Shown here: in pieces, positions 17,131 to 26,113 of the stretch
How the letters are laid out: the number at the start of each line of letters is the position of its first letter
Position numbering within the stretch: the first letter of the stretch is position 1
From: Oceanobacillus polygoni
GTDB taxonomy: Bacteria; Bacillota; Bacilli; Bacillales; Amphibacillaceae
Length of the DNA stretch: 55,645 nt
Direction: 5' to 3'
Assembly: GCF_008304605.1 (NCBI RefSeq)
Contig: NZ_PIJY01000005.1
Location: 1 to 55,645, forward strand
The notes under the pieces: model-generated
What the model was told of the DNA's origin: nothing
The model's input: the letters and a program-made list of their open reading frames with translations, nothing else
Database searches by the model: none
Program-made: the position numbers and the translations under genes

Positions 17131-18177
17131 TTATATAAACTTATGCCCACAGTTCGGACAGAAGTTGGTTCCGGCTGTTTTTTGTCCGCAATTCGGACAG
17201 AAATTAGGCAATTGCTTATTGCTTGAGTCGTGTTGATTAGACGAATTTGATTGGTTATTCTGATTCGAATTATTGCTTTGATTTGACTGTTGTTGATGAG
17301 TCTGCTGTTGTTGACCGGACTGCTGCCCTGTATTCTGATTCATGTTTTGCATCATCTGATTTGCCATATTCATTCCCATCATCATTCCAGCCATATCGGA
17401 GGCTGTACCTGAACCAGAAACTTTGCCAGAAGCCATTCCATCTGTCATTTTAATTTGCTGATACTTAGCTACATCGCCAACCATACCATGAGATGCACTC
17501 TTCGTAATCATGTCCTGCACTTCTTTTGGATAGTTAAAGCTCATTATATTAAAGCCAGTAATTTTCATGCCATTATCCATAATTTGCATGTCTAGATCTT
17601 CTTTAATACCTTGAGAAATTTCAAATGCATTAGCCTGAAGGTTGAAGATATCCTTTCCTTCTCGCGTTATCCATTTCATCAGAAGCTGGTCAAGGATTGC
17701 CGTAATTCTTATTTTGATATCTTCAACTAGATAGCTTTGCTTCACACCAGCAATTTTATCGATCAAAGCCATATAATCATTTACTTTAAAGTTAAACGTC
17801 CCATTTGCTCGAATTGGCAGACCGCCTGGAAGTGTAGGGGTTGGAATATTAATCGCATTCTTCGTTCCCCATTTAACGGTGAATTCCTTCGTATTAACGA
17901 ATAGCACTTCCACACGCATACCACTATTGAAGCCAAATTTAAACCCCTTTAACGTTGATAGAAAAGGGATAATTTGAGATTCGATATCATAATCCCCATC
18001 GTCTTCAAAAATCCCTTCAATTCTACCATTATTTAAAAAGATAGCATCCTGACCAGGGCGAATAATGAGTTTACTGCCCTTTTTTATTTCACGGTTGCTC
18101 CATTTCCAAAAAATCATATCATCCCTAAATTCTTCCCATTCCACTACATCTGAAAGTTGACTTCTAAAAAAAGACAT
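17131..18177 (-). CDS. ydjI: SPFH-domain protein with double zinc ribbon (YdjI type)
   Basis: 348 residues. Residues 1-245 form an SPFH/virion-core-like domain (GSKLIIRPGQDAIFLNNG, GLPIRANGTFNFKV). A Met-rich then Gln/Asn/Ser-rich low-complexity linker follows (about 255-320). The tail has two zinc knuckles, FCPNCGQK and FCPNCGHKF. B. subtilis has the same order pspA-ydjG-ydjH-ydjI, a SigW-controlled membrane-stress operon in which this protein helps recruit PspA to the membrane. It is the last gene here. Confidence 0.92.
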   Translation of the reverse strand: MSFFRSQLSDVVEWEEFRDDMIFWKWSNREIKKGSKLIIRPGQDAIFLNNGRIEGIFEDDGDYDIESQIIPFLSTLKGFKFGFNSGMRVEVLFVNTKEFTVKWGTKNAINIPTPTLPGGLPIRANGTFNFKVNDYMALIDKIAGVKQSYLVEDIKIRITAILDQLLMKWITREGKDIFNLQANAFEISQGIKEDLDMQIMDNGMKITGFNIMSFNYPKEVQDMITKSASHGMVGDVAKYQQIKMTDGMASGKVSGSGTASDMAGMMMGMNMANQMMQNMNQNTGQQSGQQQQTHQQQSNQSNNSNQNNQSNSSNQHDSSNKQLPNFCPNCGQKTAGTNFCPNCGHKFI

Positions 18178-18213
18178 TTGATCATTCCTTTCTTTAAACG
18201 CTAAAAAAATAAC

Positions 18214-19008
18214 TTAAAAACTGCGGCCACCACCACTAAATGAACTACCACCACCGGTAATTCCTCCGCCACCGCCTCTTCCACCTCTACTTTTATTATT
18301 GGAAGGCTTTCGACGTTTCGTAACGGTTTTATTTACAAACATATCCCTTTTACTGTTTACTCTTGTATTGTTCTCGTTAAAATACGTACGGGCAGTAACT
18401 GTGACGCGCCCTCCTGAATTATAAACCATGATACCAACAATAATACCACCAACAGCTAGAGCAACCACGAGTTGAAACCATGTTTTTAACAATAAACTCT
18501 CTGGATTTACTCCAGGCCTATATTCCATATAATCACTAGACGTACTTATTGCTTGTTGGAATGCCTGATAAAAATTCTTATCTGAAAGATGGGGAGTAAC
18601 CTTATCAAGTACTAGCTCGATTCTTTCATTATCTAAGTACTCCTCACCCTTCTTGAACCCTGCCAGATAAACTTCTCTTTTGGATGGATCCATGCTTACA
18701 GTTAACAAAATCGTATTCCCTTTAGGTTGGTCATAGCCGAAAGCATGTTCATCATAAAAATCACCCATATACGTTTTGATACTTTTTCCACCTGTATCAT
18801 TCGTAGTATGAATAATAAAATCGGTTTCTTGTTTATCACCAAATTCTTTTATGCTATCTTCCAATTCCATGACTTGTTCTTCTGATAAAAGTTCAGCTGA
18901 ATCATAAATATATTGTTTTGAACTTGCTTCCACTGCTGGTATTGAAAATATGAAAATAAATAAACTCGTAAATAATATTGATAATGTAAGAAAGCGTCTA
19001 CTCACCAA
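18214..19008 (-). CDS. ydjH: TPM-domain membrane protein (YdjH type)
   Basis: 264 residues. A signal peptide (1-28, cleavage near VEASS) precedes an extracellular TPM (TLP18.3/Psb32/MOLO-1) domain, beginning YIYDSAELLSEEQ and including KGNTILLTVSMD. A membrane helix lies at about 175-195. The C-terminus is basic then Gly/Ser-rich, ending GGGRSF as usual for this family. It overlaps the upstream ydjG by 7 bp. In B. subtilis it works with the neighbouring zinc-ribbon and SPFH proteins in PspA-linked membrane maintenance. Confidence 0.9.
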   Translation of the reverse strand: MVSRRFLTLSILFTSLFIFIFSIPAVEASSKQYIYDSAELLSEEQVMELEDSIKEFGDKQETDFIIHTTNDTGGKSIKTYMGDFYDEHAFGYDQPKGNTILLTVSMDPSKREVYLAGFKKGEEYLDNERIELVLDKVTPHLSDKNFYQAFQQAISTSSDYMEYRPGVNPESLLLKTWFQLVVALAVGGIIVGIMVYNSGGRVTVTARTYFNENNTRVNSKRDMFVNKTVTKRRKPSNNKSRGGRGGGGGITGGGSSFSGGGRSF

Positions 19009-20030
19009 AGTACACCTCCAACAGCAAAGGAGATAATCTTCAAGGCTACAAATGTAGCTGCAGCAATTCCACCAAACCAGCTAGCTACTTTCCCCAGACT
19101 AATTGGTGGTTTCCCAACTATCTTTCCTGTCTGACCATTCATCGCAAAGGTATGTTCTTGCTTATCAAAATCATAATAAACCATCCAAACAGGTAAAAGA
19201 ACATAATGTGCTTTTGTTTTTTTCGTACGGATGTTTTTACTTTTATAATTTACCGAAGAATATCCACTAATGGTTGAACGAATATAGGAGTCTATGTAGG
19301 GCTGCACTTTTGTTTTTACCCGAGAAAACAATTCTTCATCACTAAAATTATATTTTTCTGCAATGTACCCAGCAAGATATGGGGTCTTGAAATCTTTAAA
19401 CTTCTGATAATCATATGGTTCTAATTTATCCATTAACGTATCATCCAACTTTTCGGAAGCGTCTACAGGGACTTTTACATAGCTTAAATCAATATCACGG
19501 TACACATCATAAAATTTCTTCTCCGTATAGATGTAATTTCCTCGTGTATACGTTCTTACTCTCGTTCCGACGGCTTTTACATCTGCTTTACTATCTAAAT
19601 CATACAACCAAAATGGGACATATAGTCCGGTAATTCCCTTTACTCGATCCGCAGTCATAAACCCTTTAGGTGTCAAACGACCATTTCGACACCATTTACG
19701 GAAGGCTGCCATTGCTTCTTCCTTACTGATTGTGAAGGGAATAACCTTTGCTGGAGCCAAATCACCTGAAAGTCGATCTCCTAGAACGACACCCGCTCCA
19801 CAGAAACTGCAATTGGTTGCAGTTGTGTCTGCTTCTGTAATGATAACTGCTCCACAGTTATTACAATTGTACTGCTTCGCTTCATCTTCAGAAAATGTTG
19901 TGGTGATAAATTCCTCAGAGAAGTCTTCAATATTATCTTTTCTTCCACAGCTTACACAGGATAACATTCCCGATGCAGCATCAAACTCCATATCAGCGCC
20001 GCAGTTCGGACATTTATAATGAATAACCAA
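19002..20030 (-). CDS. ydjG: Zinc-ribbon membrane protein (YdjG type)
   Basis: 342 residues from a TTG at 20030 with GGAGG 8 bases upstream. Two zinc ribbons open the protein: CPNCGAD with CVSCGRK, then CNNCGAV with CSFCGAG. A soluble middle domain follows and a C-terminal hydrophobic segment (about 312-340) anchors it. It is the second gene of the pspA operon. B. subtilis YdjG and YdjH form a membrane complex that supports PspA localisation. Confidence 0.9.
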   Translation of the reverse strand: MVIHYKCPNCGADMEFDAASGMLSCVSCGRKDNIEDFSEEFITTTFSEDEAKQYNCNNCGAVIITEADTTATNCSFCGAGVVLGDRLSGDLAPAKVIPFTISKEEAMAAFRKWCRNGRLTPKGFMTADRVKGITGLYVPFWLYDLDSKADVKAVGTRVRTYTRGNYIYTEKKFYDVYRDIDLSYVKVPVDASEKLDDTLMDKLEPYDYQKFKDFKTPYLAGYIAEKYNFSDEELFSRVKTKVQPYIDSYIRSTISGYSSVNYKSKNIRTKKTKAHYVLLPVWMVYYDFDKQEHTFAMNGQTGKIVGKPPISLGKVASWFGGIAAATFVALKIISFAVGGVLW

Positions 20031-20057
20031 TGCTATCCCCTCCTTCCATGTATAGGA

Positions 20058-20081
20058 AGGCTACAGTTTGTACTGTAGCCT
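20058..20081. other. Intercistronic stem-loop between pspA and ydjG
   Basis: AGGCTACAGT and ACTGTAGCCT pair perfectly with a 4-base loop, 6 bp after pspA. There is no T-run, so a partial terminator or an mRNA-stability element that raises PspA over the downstream proteins is more likely. Confidence 0.6.
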
Positions 20082-20086
20082 GCAAA

Positions 20087-20863
20087 TTATTGTTCTTCAG
20101 TTTTTACTTGTTCTTTTTCGCTTTGTAGTTGCTCTTCACTTTGGACTGGTTCTTCGTCTTTTAATTGTGCTTTCAGTGCTTCCAGTTCATCATCCACATT
20201 CAGCTGTGCCTTTAATGCAGAAAGTTCACTCTCAACTTGTGCATCCGAATCATATTTAGCAGTTAAATCATTGATATCTTCACCAGTTCCTTTATTCAGC
20301 TCTGCCATTGCATTTGCTTCATCAAGTGACTGATTGATTTTTGCTTCCATTCGATCAAAGGCTGACATCGAGCGATTTGCCCCACCCATCGAAGTAGCAA
20401 ATTCATTTACTTTCTTCTGCGATCTCGCAACTGCTGCTTTTCCTTTTAAAATATTCTTTCTTGCTTCAAGTTCGCCAATATCGGAAACAAGCTTGTCATG
20501 CATTTGTCTCATCTGCTGTGCATTTGTAGAAGCTAGCTCGTGGGAGGTTCTCAAATCTGCTTCTTTTGCTGTGAGCTCTGCTTTCTTTCCAAGGAATTTC
20601 CTTGCATCATCTTCATTTCCTGCTTCTAATGCTTTAACAGCGTATTTCTGCATATTTACGATGTCTGACTGACACTCCTCAAGCTCACGTTGCGCCCGCT
20701 TTTCAGCTGCCATGATGGATGCAGTCTCAGATTTTACTTTTCCTAAATCTCGATTCAAATCTCGTAAGTACTGGTCAATCATCTTCTCTGGATTCTCTGC
20801 CTTATCCAACAATGCATTGATGTTGCTTGACATAATGTCTCTGAACCTTCTTAAAATCTCCAT
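20087..20863 (-). CDS. pspA: Phage shock protein A family protein
   Basis: 258 residues from the ATG at 20863, after GGAGGAG. An upstream in-frame Met would place that site inside the gene. The sequence starts MEILRRFRDIMSSNINALLDKAENP, the PspA/IM30 amphipathic helix, and continues as a long coiled coil to about residue 220, then a Glu/Gln-rich tail. PspA oligomers coat damaged membranes. First gene of the pspA-ydjGHI operon behind a SigW promoter. Confidence 0.95.
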   Translation of the reverse strand: MEILRRFRDIMSSNINALLDKAENPEKMIDQYLRDLNRDLGKVKSETASIMAAEKRAQRELEECQSDIVNMQKYAVKALEAGNEDDARKFLGKKAELTAKEADLRTSHELASTNAQQMRQMHDKLVSDIGELEARKNILKGKAAVARSQKKVNEFATSMGGANRSMSAFDRMEAKINQSLDEANAMAELNKGTGEDINDLTAKYDSDAQVESELSALKAQLNVDDELEALKAQLKDEEPVQSEEQLQSEKEQVKTEEQ

Positions 20864-20958
20864 TCCACATTCTCCTCCATTTTTTATATTAATTTTATTA
20901 TCTAACAATCTTTCAGACTTATAAAGCGATATCTCGAAAAATAAACGCTTTATTAATA

Positions 20959-20984
20959 TACGAGTGTTTTGGATAAAAGTTTCA
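20959..20984 (-). promoter_or_regulatory. SigW promoter of the pspA operon
   Basis: On the minus strand TGAAAC (20979-20984) and CGTA (20959-20962) are spaced by exactly 16 bp, matching the SigW consensus of B. subtilis. The 5' leader before pspA would be about 90 bases. Confidence 0.88.
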
Positions 20985-21045
20985 TGTTTAGGGGAAATTT
21001 CGAGAAAAACGATTGAGGGAATTTTGATGGAGATGATTCTGAAGT

Positions 21046-21084
21046 TAAAAATTGAGCTAGTTACGAATCTTGAACTAGCTCAAT
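21046..21084 (-). terminator. Terminator of ctaB
   Basis: ATTGAGCTAGTT (21051-21062) and AACTAGCTCAAT (21073-21084) pair perfectly; the minus strand continues into TTTTTAAC. Confidence 0.8.
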
Positions 21085-21153
21085 ATACAATGTAAAAGAG
21101 AAAGTTTACTATTCCTTTGAAAACAGGGTCTCCAAGCCAAGGTAAAAAGCTTA

Positions 21154-22053
21154 TTACTGAAACATTGGAAGTGTTATTACCATGACTAACAAGAAGATAA
21201 TCATTAAATAGTTAACCGAATAGAGAAAATTCCAATGTGCCCATTTCAAATCATCTTTCACAAAAAATCCAGCGATGGCCAGTACTAACCAACCGATATT
21301 AAGAAGCATTGCAATCACAACAAATACCGTTCCTAAAGTTGTTAAAAAAAGCGGAAGCGGTAATAATGCAGCAATATAAATGAACATCTGTCTTTTTGTC
21401 ATCGTAAAACCATAAACAACTGGCAGCATAGGAACTCCAGCTGCCCGATATTCTTCACATTTTTTCATGGCGATCGCAAATGTATGCGGTATTTGCCAAA
21501 TGAATAGTAAAAGAAACAACGTTAATGGAACGATATGTATTGCATTATCGACTGCAGCCCAGCCAATTAATGGTGTAACCGCCCCTGAAACACTGCCGAT
21601 TACCGTGTTTAAGGTGTACCTGCGTTTAGACCACATCGTATATAGGTATACATACGTAAACCAACCAATAAAGGCATACAGCGTTGTCTCCAGATTGATA
21701 AACACGAGCATGATAAATCCGAATACGGTCGTTACACTCCCAATCGTTAACACTTGTTTTAATGTAAAACTTCCCGTAACAGTCGGTCGTTTTTTTGTAC
21801 GATCCATAACAGAATCAATATCCGCGTCATACCAATTATTTAATATTAATGCGCCCGCCATAACAAGTGTGGAACCGAAGCTCACAAGCACGAAATCCAG
21901 CCCCTGAAAACCTCTACCTGTAAAATGTAATGCTAAAACATATCCTGCAAGAACAGGCAAAAAGTTTGCAACTAATACATTAAATTTAACCAATAATTTC
22001 AGATCCTCAAAAAGAGAATTTTTAACAGCATGCGACTCTAACTTTTCCTTCAT
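21154..22053 (-). CDS. ctaB: Protoheme IX farnesyltransferase (heme O synthase)
   Basis: 299 residues from ATG at 22053, 6 bases after AGAGGTGA; an in-frame ATG 17 codons upstream lacks a good site. UbiA-type prenyltransferase with about nine helices. The first Asp-rich motif is NNWYDADIDSVMDRTKKRPT (about residue 95-115), as in heme O synthases. It converts heme B to heme O, needed for heme O/A-containing terminal enzymes. The ba3-like heme-copper operon at 48.4-50.7 kb is a possible user. ctaA and cta structural genes are not next to it. Confidence 0.9.
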   Translation of the reverse strand: MKEKLESHAVKNSLFEDLKLLVKFNVLVANFLPVLAGYVLALHFTGRGFQGLDFVLVSFGSTLVMAGALILNNWYDADIDSVMDRTKKRPTVTGSFTLKQVLTIGSVTTVFGFIMLVFINLETTLYAFIGWFTYVYLYTMWSKRRYTLNTVIGSVSGAVTPLIGWAAVDNAIHIVPLTLFLLLFIWQIPHTFAIAMKKCEEYRAAGVPMLPVVYGFTMTKRQMFIYIAALLPLPLFLTTLGTVFVVIAMLLNIGWLVLAIAGFFVKDDLKWAHWNFLYSVNYLMIIFLLVMVITLPMFQ

Positions 22054-22233
22054 CAAATCACCTCTTACCATATTGCCACTTTTTAGGTTTTGCCGTCCGT
22101 CCATTGAATTTACTGGATACTTCCTTTAAACTGATTACAGCGGAAGACTTATTAGATTGATATCACTATCTATCATATAACAACTAATTTCATGTGAACA
22201 GCGTTAAAAATATCCTAAAGTCAGGTGACTAAA

Positions 22234-22725
22234 ATGACAAACTTTACACATTTTAATGAACATGGACGAGCAAAAATGGTAGATATCTCTGCCAAAAACG
22301 AATCTGCTCGTAAAGCAATTGCACGATCCAGTGTGCAGATGAAACAAGAAGTTTATGAGAATATTACCGAACAAAAGAATAAAAAAGGGGATGTCCTATC
22401 GGTTGCACAAGTCGCTGGCATCATGGCTGCCAAACAAACCTCAGCCCTCATACCAATGTGCCATCCAATTCCAATCAGTGGCGTTGATTTATCCTTTGAA
22501 TGGAATGCACTTGAGGACAATATGTATGAACTTATTATTGATGCAGAAGTAAAAACAGTTGGCGCCACAGGAGTAGAGATGGAGGCATTAACTGCAGCAT
22601 CCGTAACTGCACTAACTGTCTATGATATGTGTAAAGCAGTCGATAAAGGCATGATTATTGGACAAACCTATTTACTCGAAAAAAGTGGTGGAAAAAGCGG
22701 TGATTTTAAAAGGGCTGAGTCTTAG
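22234..22725 (+). CDS. moaC: Cyclic pyranopterin monophosphate synthase
   Basis: 163 residues from ATG at 22234, 5 bases after AGGTGA. With MoaA it makes cyclic pyranopterin monophosphate, the first intermediate of molybdenum cofactor synthesis. Motifs are [43 protein letters not shown], the catalytic segment [14 protein letters not shown] and [10 protein letters not shown]. The tail is [10 protein letters not shown]. It stands apart from the main moa/moe operon and is convergent with the HTH-PBP regulator gene, with a weak hairpin at 22725-22754 between them. Confidence 0.96.
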   Translation: MTNFTHFNEHGRAKMVDISAKNESARKAIARSSVQMKQEVYENITEQKNKKGDVLSVAQVAGIMAAKQTSALIPMCHPIPISGVDLSFEWNALEDNMYELIIDAEVKTVGATGVEMEALTAASVTALTVYDMCKAVDKGMIIGQTYLLEKSGGKSGDFKRAES

Positions 22726-22813
22726 AATCGGCGGTCCTGCCGCTTTTAAGATTCCACTCATTATTATAGTTATTCCTAATCCCCTATTTATAACCTAATA
22801 AGGAACGCTCCCT

Positions 22814-23746
22814 TCAAATGGTTTCATATTTAACATTTCCTGTTAGCTCAAGATCATATCCGTTTAATTGTTCTAGCTGGGAGCGATATTCTTGAGAAGT
22901 AACGGCTTCTTTAATTACATTAATCAGGTTTACGTTTTCGTTTGTTTTTAAAATGACAATATCGTATTGTTCCTTAATGAGTGAGATAAAATCCACATTG
23001 ACCATTTTAGCAACGTTTTCGATGCCTATTCCTGCATCAGCCTGTCCACTAGCCACAGCAGAAGCTACGGAAAAATGGCTTGTCAGTTCATCTTCATACC
23101 CCTTTAGTGAATTGGTAGGGATACCATTTATTCTTAGTTGTTCATCTAGTAAAGTCCTTGCTCCAGAACCCTTTTCACGGTTGATAATCTTCACCTTAGA
23201 CTGAGCTAAATCATTCCATCCTTTTAAGTTCAAAGGGTTTCCTTGTTTCACATAAATTCCTGCCGTTCTGCACACTAAATTCATCAATATAAATGGCTGG
23301 CTCACCAATATGCGTTTTACATAAGGAAGATTATATTCTTCTGTATCCCCATCATAAAGGTGAACACTAACAATATCACATTCCCCATTATACATGGCTA
23401 CAAGACTGTTTAAGCTGCCATTATAGGATCTTAAAGGAGTATGCGATGTATGTTTTTCAATATATTTACTTAACATATCCAAAACGACATCCTGACCACT
23501 GATCACTACTTGTCTACTATGTTGTGTCTCCTTATTCTCACCTGACAAATGGTTATCTTCTTTTTGAACGGTGCCTATTCTATTTTTGGATTTATAGATT
23601 TCCAGATCCTGTTGGTCTACTCTCATTTGCCTGCCAACTCTATAAGCGACAAGCTCCTCTTTTTTGATTAAGTCATAAACTGTCAATTTCGATATCTTTA
23701 GTAATTGGGAAACCTCTTCAATCGTATAGGATGAGTTGTTGTACAT
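22814..23746 (-). CDS. HTH plus periplasmic-binding-domain regulator (YvgK type)
   Basis: 310 residues. An excisionase/MerR-like helix-turn-helix (about 5-52: TIEEVSQLLKISKLTVYDLI) is followed by a PBP-like ligand domain (about 85-300) with NREKGSGARTLLDEQL, like that of molybdate or cofactor-responsive regulators. B. subtilis YvgK has the same build and lies beside modAB-like yvgLM. It is divergent from modA, so control of molybdate uptake is likely. Repeated TTATAATTA blocks around 23858-23900 are candidate binding sites, but that is only inference. Confidence 0.78.
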   Translation of the reverse strand: MYNNSSYTIEEVSQLLKISKLTVYDLIKKEELVAYRVGRQMRVDQQDLEIYKSKNRIGTVQKEDNHLSGENKETQHSRQVVISGQDVVLDMLSKYIEKHTSHTPLRSYNGSLNSLVAMYNGECDIVSVHLYDGDTEEYNLPYVKRILVSQPFILMNLVCRTAGIYVKQGNPLNLKGWNDLAQSKVKIINREKGSGARTLLDEQLRINGIPTNSLKGYEDELTSHFSVASAVASGQADAGIGIENVAKMVNVDFISLIKEQYDIVILKTNENVNLINVIKEAVTSQEYRSQLEQLNGYDLELTGNVKYETI

Positions 23747-23839
23747 TCGATCACTCCTCGTTTATTACCCTATAATGACATTGTATTATAATTAGAGAAA
23801 TTTAACAGCTACCTATTTATTGCAGATATTTTTAATAGA

Positions 23840-23855
23840 TGTGAATAATGTCACT
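23840..23855 (+). promoter_or_regulatory. Fnr/Crp box before modA
   Basis: TGTGA-ATAATG-TCACT is a perfect match to the Bacillus Fnr site TGTGA-N6-TCACA/T. A -10 like TAAGAT (23877-23882) puts the box at -41.5; an alternative TATAAT (23882-23887) puts it at -46.5. Confidence 0.7.
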
Positions 23856-23927
23856 TATAATTATAATAAGTTATAGTAAGATATAATTAGTTATAATTAA
23901 TGATATTTGAAAGGATGAGGTAGAAAC

Positions 23928-24734
23928 ATGAAAAAACGTTTTAAGTTCATCAGTATTCTCTTATTTTTACTTCTTATTGTAGCGGCATGTTCTAATAATC
24001 AGGACACTGAGCAGAGTTCAGAATCCTCAACCGAAAACAAGGAAAATGTGGAATTAACCATTTCAGCAGCGGCCAGTTTGAGCGATGCCATGGATGTTAT
24101 CAAAGAGTCTTATCTTGAAGAACATCCTGAAGTAACATTGACATTTAATTTTGGAGCTTCTGGTTCTTTGCAGCAACAAATCTCTCAAGGAGCACCTGCT
24201 GATCTATTTTTCTCAGCTGCAGAAGATAAGTTTGATTTATTGGTTGAGGATGGAACGATTGGAGAGGAGGACGGATTGGATCTTCTTGGGAATGAACTCG
24301 TCTTAGTTGTGCCAAAAGAGGATCAATCGATTACCAATTTCGAAAATCTAGTAGACAATGAATTAGATAAAATTTCAATCGGAACGCCTGAAACAGTTCC
24401 AGCGGGAAAATATGCAAAGGAATCACTTGAAAATATGGGCATTTGGAATGATGTTGAGTCAAAAATAGTTTATGCAAAGGATGTCCGTCAAGTATTATCT
24501 TATGTAGAAACAGGCAATGTTGAAGCAGGAATTGTCTACAAAACAGATGCCATGGTTTCAGATCAAGTAGAAATTGTTGCATCCGCTGATCCTAGCACAC
24601 ATACTCCTATTATTTATCCTGTCGGAATTATTCAGGAATCTAAACAATACGAGGCAGCAAAAGGATTTTATGATTTTTTACAAAACGAAGCGTCATTAAA
24701 GGTATTTGAGGAATATGGATTTACTATTCGATAA
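23928..24734 (+). CDS. modA: Molybdate-binding lipoprotein of an ABC transporter
   Basis: 268 residues with a lipoprotein signal (cleavage before Cys in LIVAAC, about residue 21). A Ser/Glu-rich linker leads to the ModA domain, which starts LTISAAASLSDAMDVI and has TFNFGASGSLQQQISQGAPADLFFSA, GIGTPETVPAGKYAKE and the final segment ending FTIR. It captures molybdate or tungstate at the cell surface for cofactor synthesis. It overlaps modB, and a Fnr-type box lies in its promoter region. Start ATG follows AAAGGATGAGG. Confidence 0.94.
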   Translation: MKKRFKFISILLFLLLIVAACSNNQDTEQSSESSTENKENVELTISAAASLSDAMDVIKESYLEEHPEVTLTFNFGASGSLQQQISQGAPADLFFSAAEDKFDLLVEDGTIGEEDGLDLLGNELVLVVPKEDQSITNFENLVDNELDKISIGTPETVPAGKYAKESLENMGIWNDVESKIVYAKDVRQVLSYVETGNVEAGIVYKTDAMVSDQVEIVASADPSTHTPIIYPVGIIQESKQYEAAKGFYDFLQNEASLKVFEEYGFTIR

Positions 24735-25395
24735 TGATTTCATGCAAGAATTTATGAGTCCAATCTGGCTATCATTGAAAATAGCAACAGTAGCTAGTGT
24801 AATCGTAATTATTGCTGGAACATTAATAGGTGGACTGTTGGCTAGAAAGTCTTTTAAAGGCAAAGCTATTTTGGAGACAATTCTCATGCTTCCAATGGTT
24901 CTCCCTCCTACAGTTGTTGGATTCTTTCTCATTGTTTTCTTTGGGAAAAATAGTATAGTTGGACAAGCAATTGAATGGCTCTTTAAACAGCCCATTATTT
25001 TTACTTGGTGGGCTGCAGTTATTGCCGCAGTAGTTGTAGCATTTCCGTTAATGTATCAGTCTGCAAAGTCAGGTTTTCAAGATGTAAACCTTGACGTTGA
25101 AAATGCAGCAAGGGTAGATGGAGCAAATGAATGGAAAACGTTCTTATTTATTTCTGTTCCTCTAGCTTCAAAGGCCCTTGTTTCTGGCAGTATTTTAAGC
25201 TTTGCACGAGCATTAGGGGAATTTGGGGCTACCTTAATGTTCGCTGGTAACATTCCTGGAGTAACACAGACTATTCCTACAGCGATTTATATTGCGCTTG
25301 ATTCTGGCAATATGTTAATGGCATGGCTATGGGTAATATCAATCGTCATTATTTCATTTATCATGCTTCTAACCGTTAGGACAAAGCAGGCTTAA
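24715..25395 (+). CDS. modB: Molybdate ABC transporter permease
   Basis: 226 residues if started at the ATG at 24715, which overlaps the modA 3' end by 20 bp. The Shine-Dalgarno GAGGA is very close to it; a TTG at 24706 and an ATG at 24742 are alternatives, and translational coupling is likely. Five to six helices, with the EAA loop visible as VENAARVDGANEWKTFLFISVPLA (key residues EAA, G) and SFARALGEFGATLMFAG, typical ModB. No ATPase gene (modC) follows, as in B. subtilis yvgLM. The needed ATPase must be encoded elsewhere. Confidence 0.92.
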   Translation: MDLLFDNDFMQEFMSPIWLSLKIATVASVIVIIAGTLIGGLLARKSFKGKAILETILMLPMVLPPTVVGFFLIVFFGKNSIVGQAIEWLFKQPIIFTWWAAVIAAVVVAFPLMYQSAKSGFQDVNLDVENAARVDGANEWKTFLFISVPLASKALVSGSILSFARALGEFGATLMFAGNIPGVTQTIPTAIYIALDSGNMLMAWLWVISIVIISFIMLLTVRTKQA

Positions 25396-25503
25396 GAGCA
25401 AAGAAGGGGGAAGCGCAAATCCCCTGCACTTTGTGATCGTTCAAAGACCTAATATTCATGCGTAGGAGAAAAAACGATGAGGTGTATGAGCCGGGAACAA
25501 ATT

Positions 25504-25560
25504 GGTGGAAAAAGTGGTAGATTACAAGAGATAAATCTTAGAATTAGCCAATTTTCCACC
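25504..25560. other. Short moaC 3'-end-like sequence / hairpin after modB
   Basis: GGTGGAAAAAGTGG and, 25 bases on, TCTTAGAAT match the last 40 bases of moaC (GGTGGAAAAAGCGG ... TCTTAGAAT) with a one-base length difference. In one frame it reads GGKSGRL, like the MoaC tail. It also forms an inverted repeat GGTGGAAAA/TTTTCCACC, so it could be just a terminator of modB. Confidence 0.3.
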
Positions 25561-25583
25561 TTTAACATGTTTATATTGAATGC

Positions 25584-26105
25584 TTACCCTAAATCCTTCT
25601 TAATTTCTTTCACCATATGCCCTATTTCAGGCAAAATTAGCCGCTCCATTGCCAATGTTACAGCTCCTGTTGAACCAGGAATGGAAAAAATTAAGCAATG
25701 ATTGGCAACTCCACAAGTAGCCCGCGATAAAATGCTCGCAGTACCAATATCATATTGATAGCTGAAATAGCGAAAAAGCTCTCCAAAACCTGGGAGATGC
25801 TTGGCAAATAAAGGTTCAATCGATTCAATCGTTACATCTCGATAGGAAATGCCAGTCCCGCCATTTACAATTACCGCATCAATTTCATTACTATGGATAG
25901 CCCTTTCAACAGTCATACGAATTTGCTCCCCCTCATCTGGGATGATTCTATACAAAGCAACTTGATGGTTCGCTTCCTTTAACAGTTCCATAATCTTTTT
26001 GCCGCTTTTATCCGTATCCTTTGTTCGTGTATCACTGACTGTAACAACTGCAATCGAAATATTTCGTGCAGCATCTTTTCTATGATTTGTTAGCAACGTG
26101 CTCAC
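25584..26105 (-). CDS. moaB: Molybdopterin adenylyltransferase-like protein MoaB
   Basis: 173 residues of the MogA/MoaB family. The fold begins NISIAVVTVSDTRTKDTDKSG; the active-site segment is VNGGTGISYRDVTIE (the family's TGGTG region, here NGGTG), and SRATCG and SIPGST occur towards the C-terminus. It adenylylates molybdopterin or is a relative of unclear role. Eight bases separate it from the mobA stop, so moaB and mobA form an operon. Confidence 0.9.
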   Translation of the reverse strand: MSTLLTNHRKDAARNISIAVVTVSDTRTKDTDKSGKKIMELLKEANHQVALYRIIPDEGEQIRMTVERAIHSNEIDAVIVNGGTGISYRDVTIESIEPLFAKHLPGFGELFRYFSYQYDIGTASILSRATCGVANHCLIFSIPGSTGAVTLAMERLILPEIGHMVKEIKKDLG

Positions 26106-26113
26106 TCCCCCAT

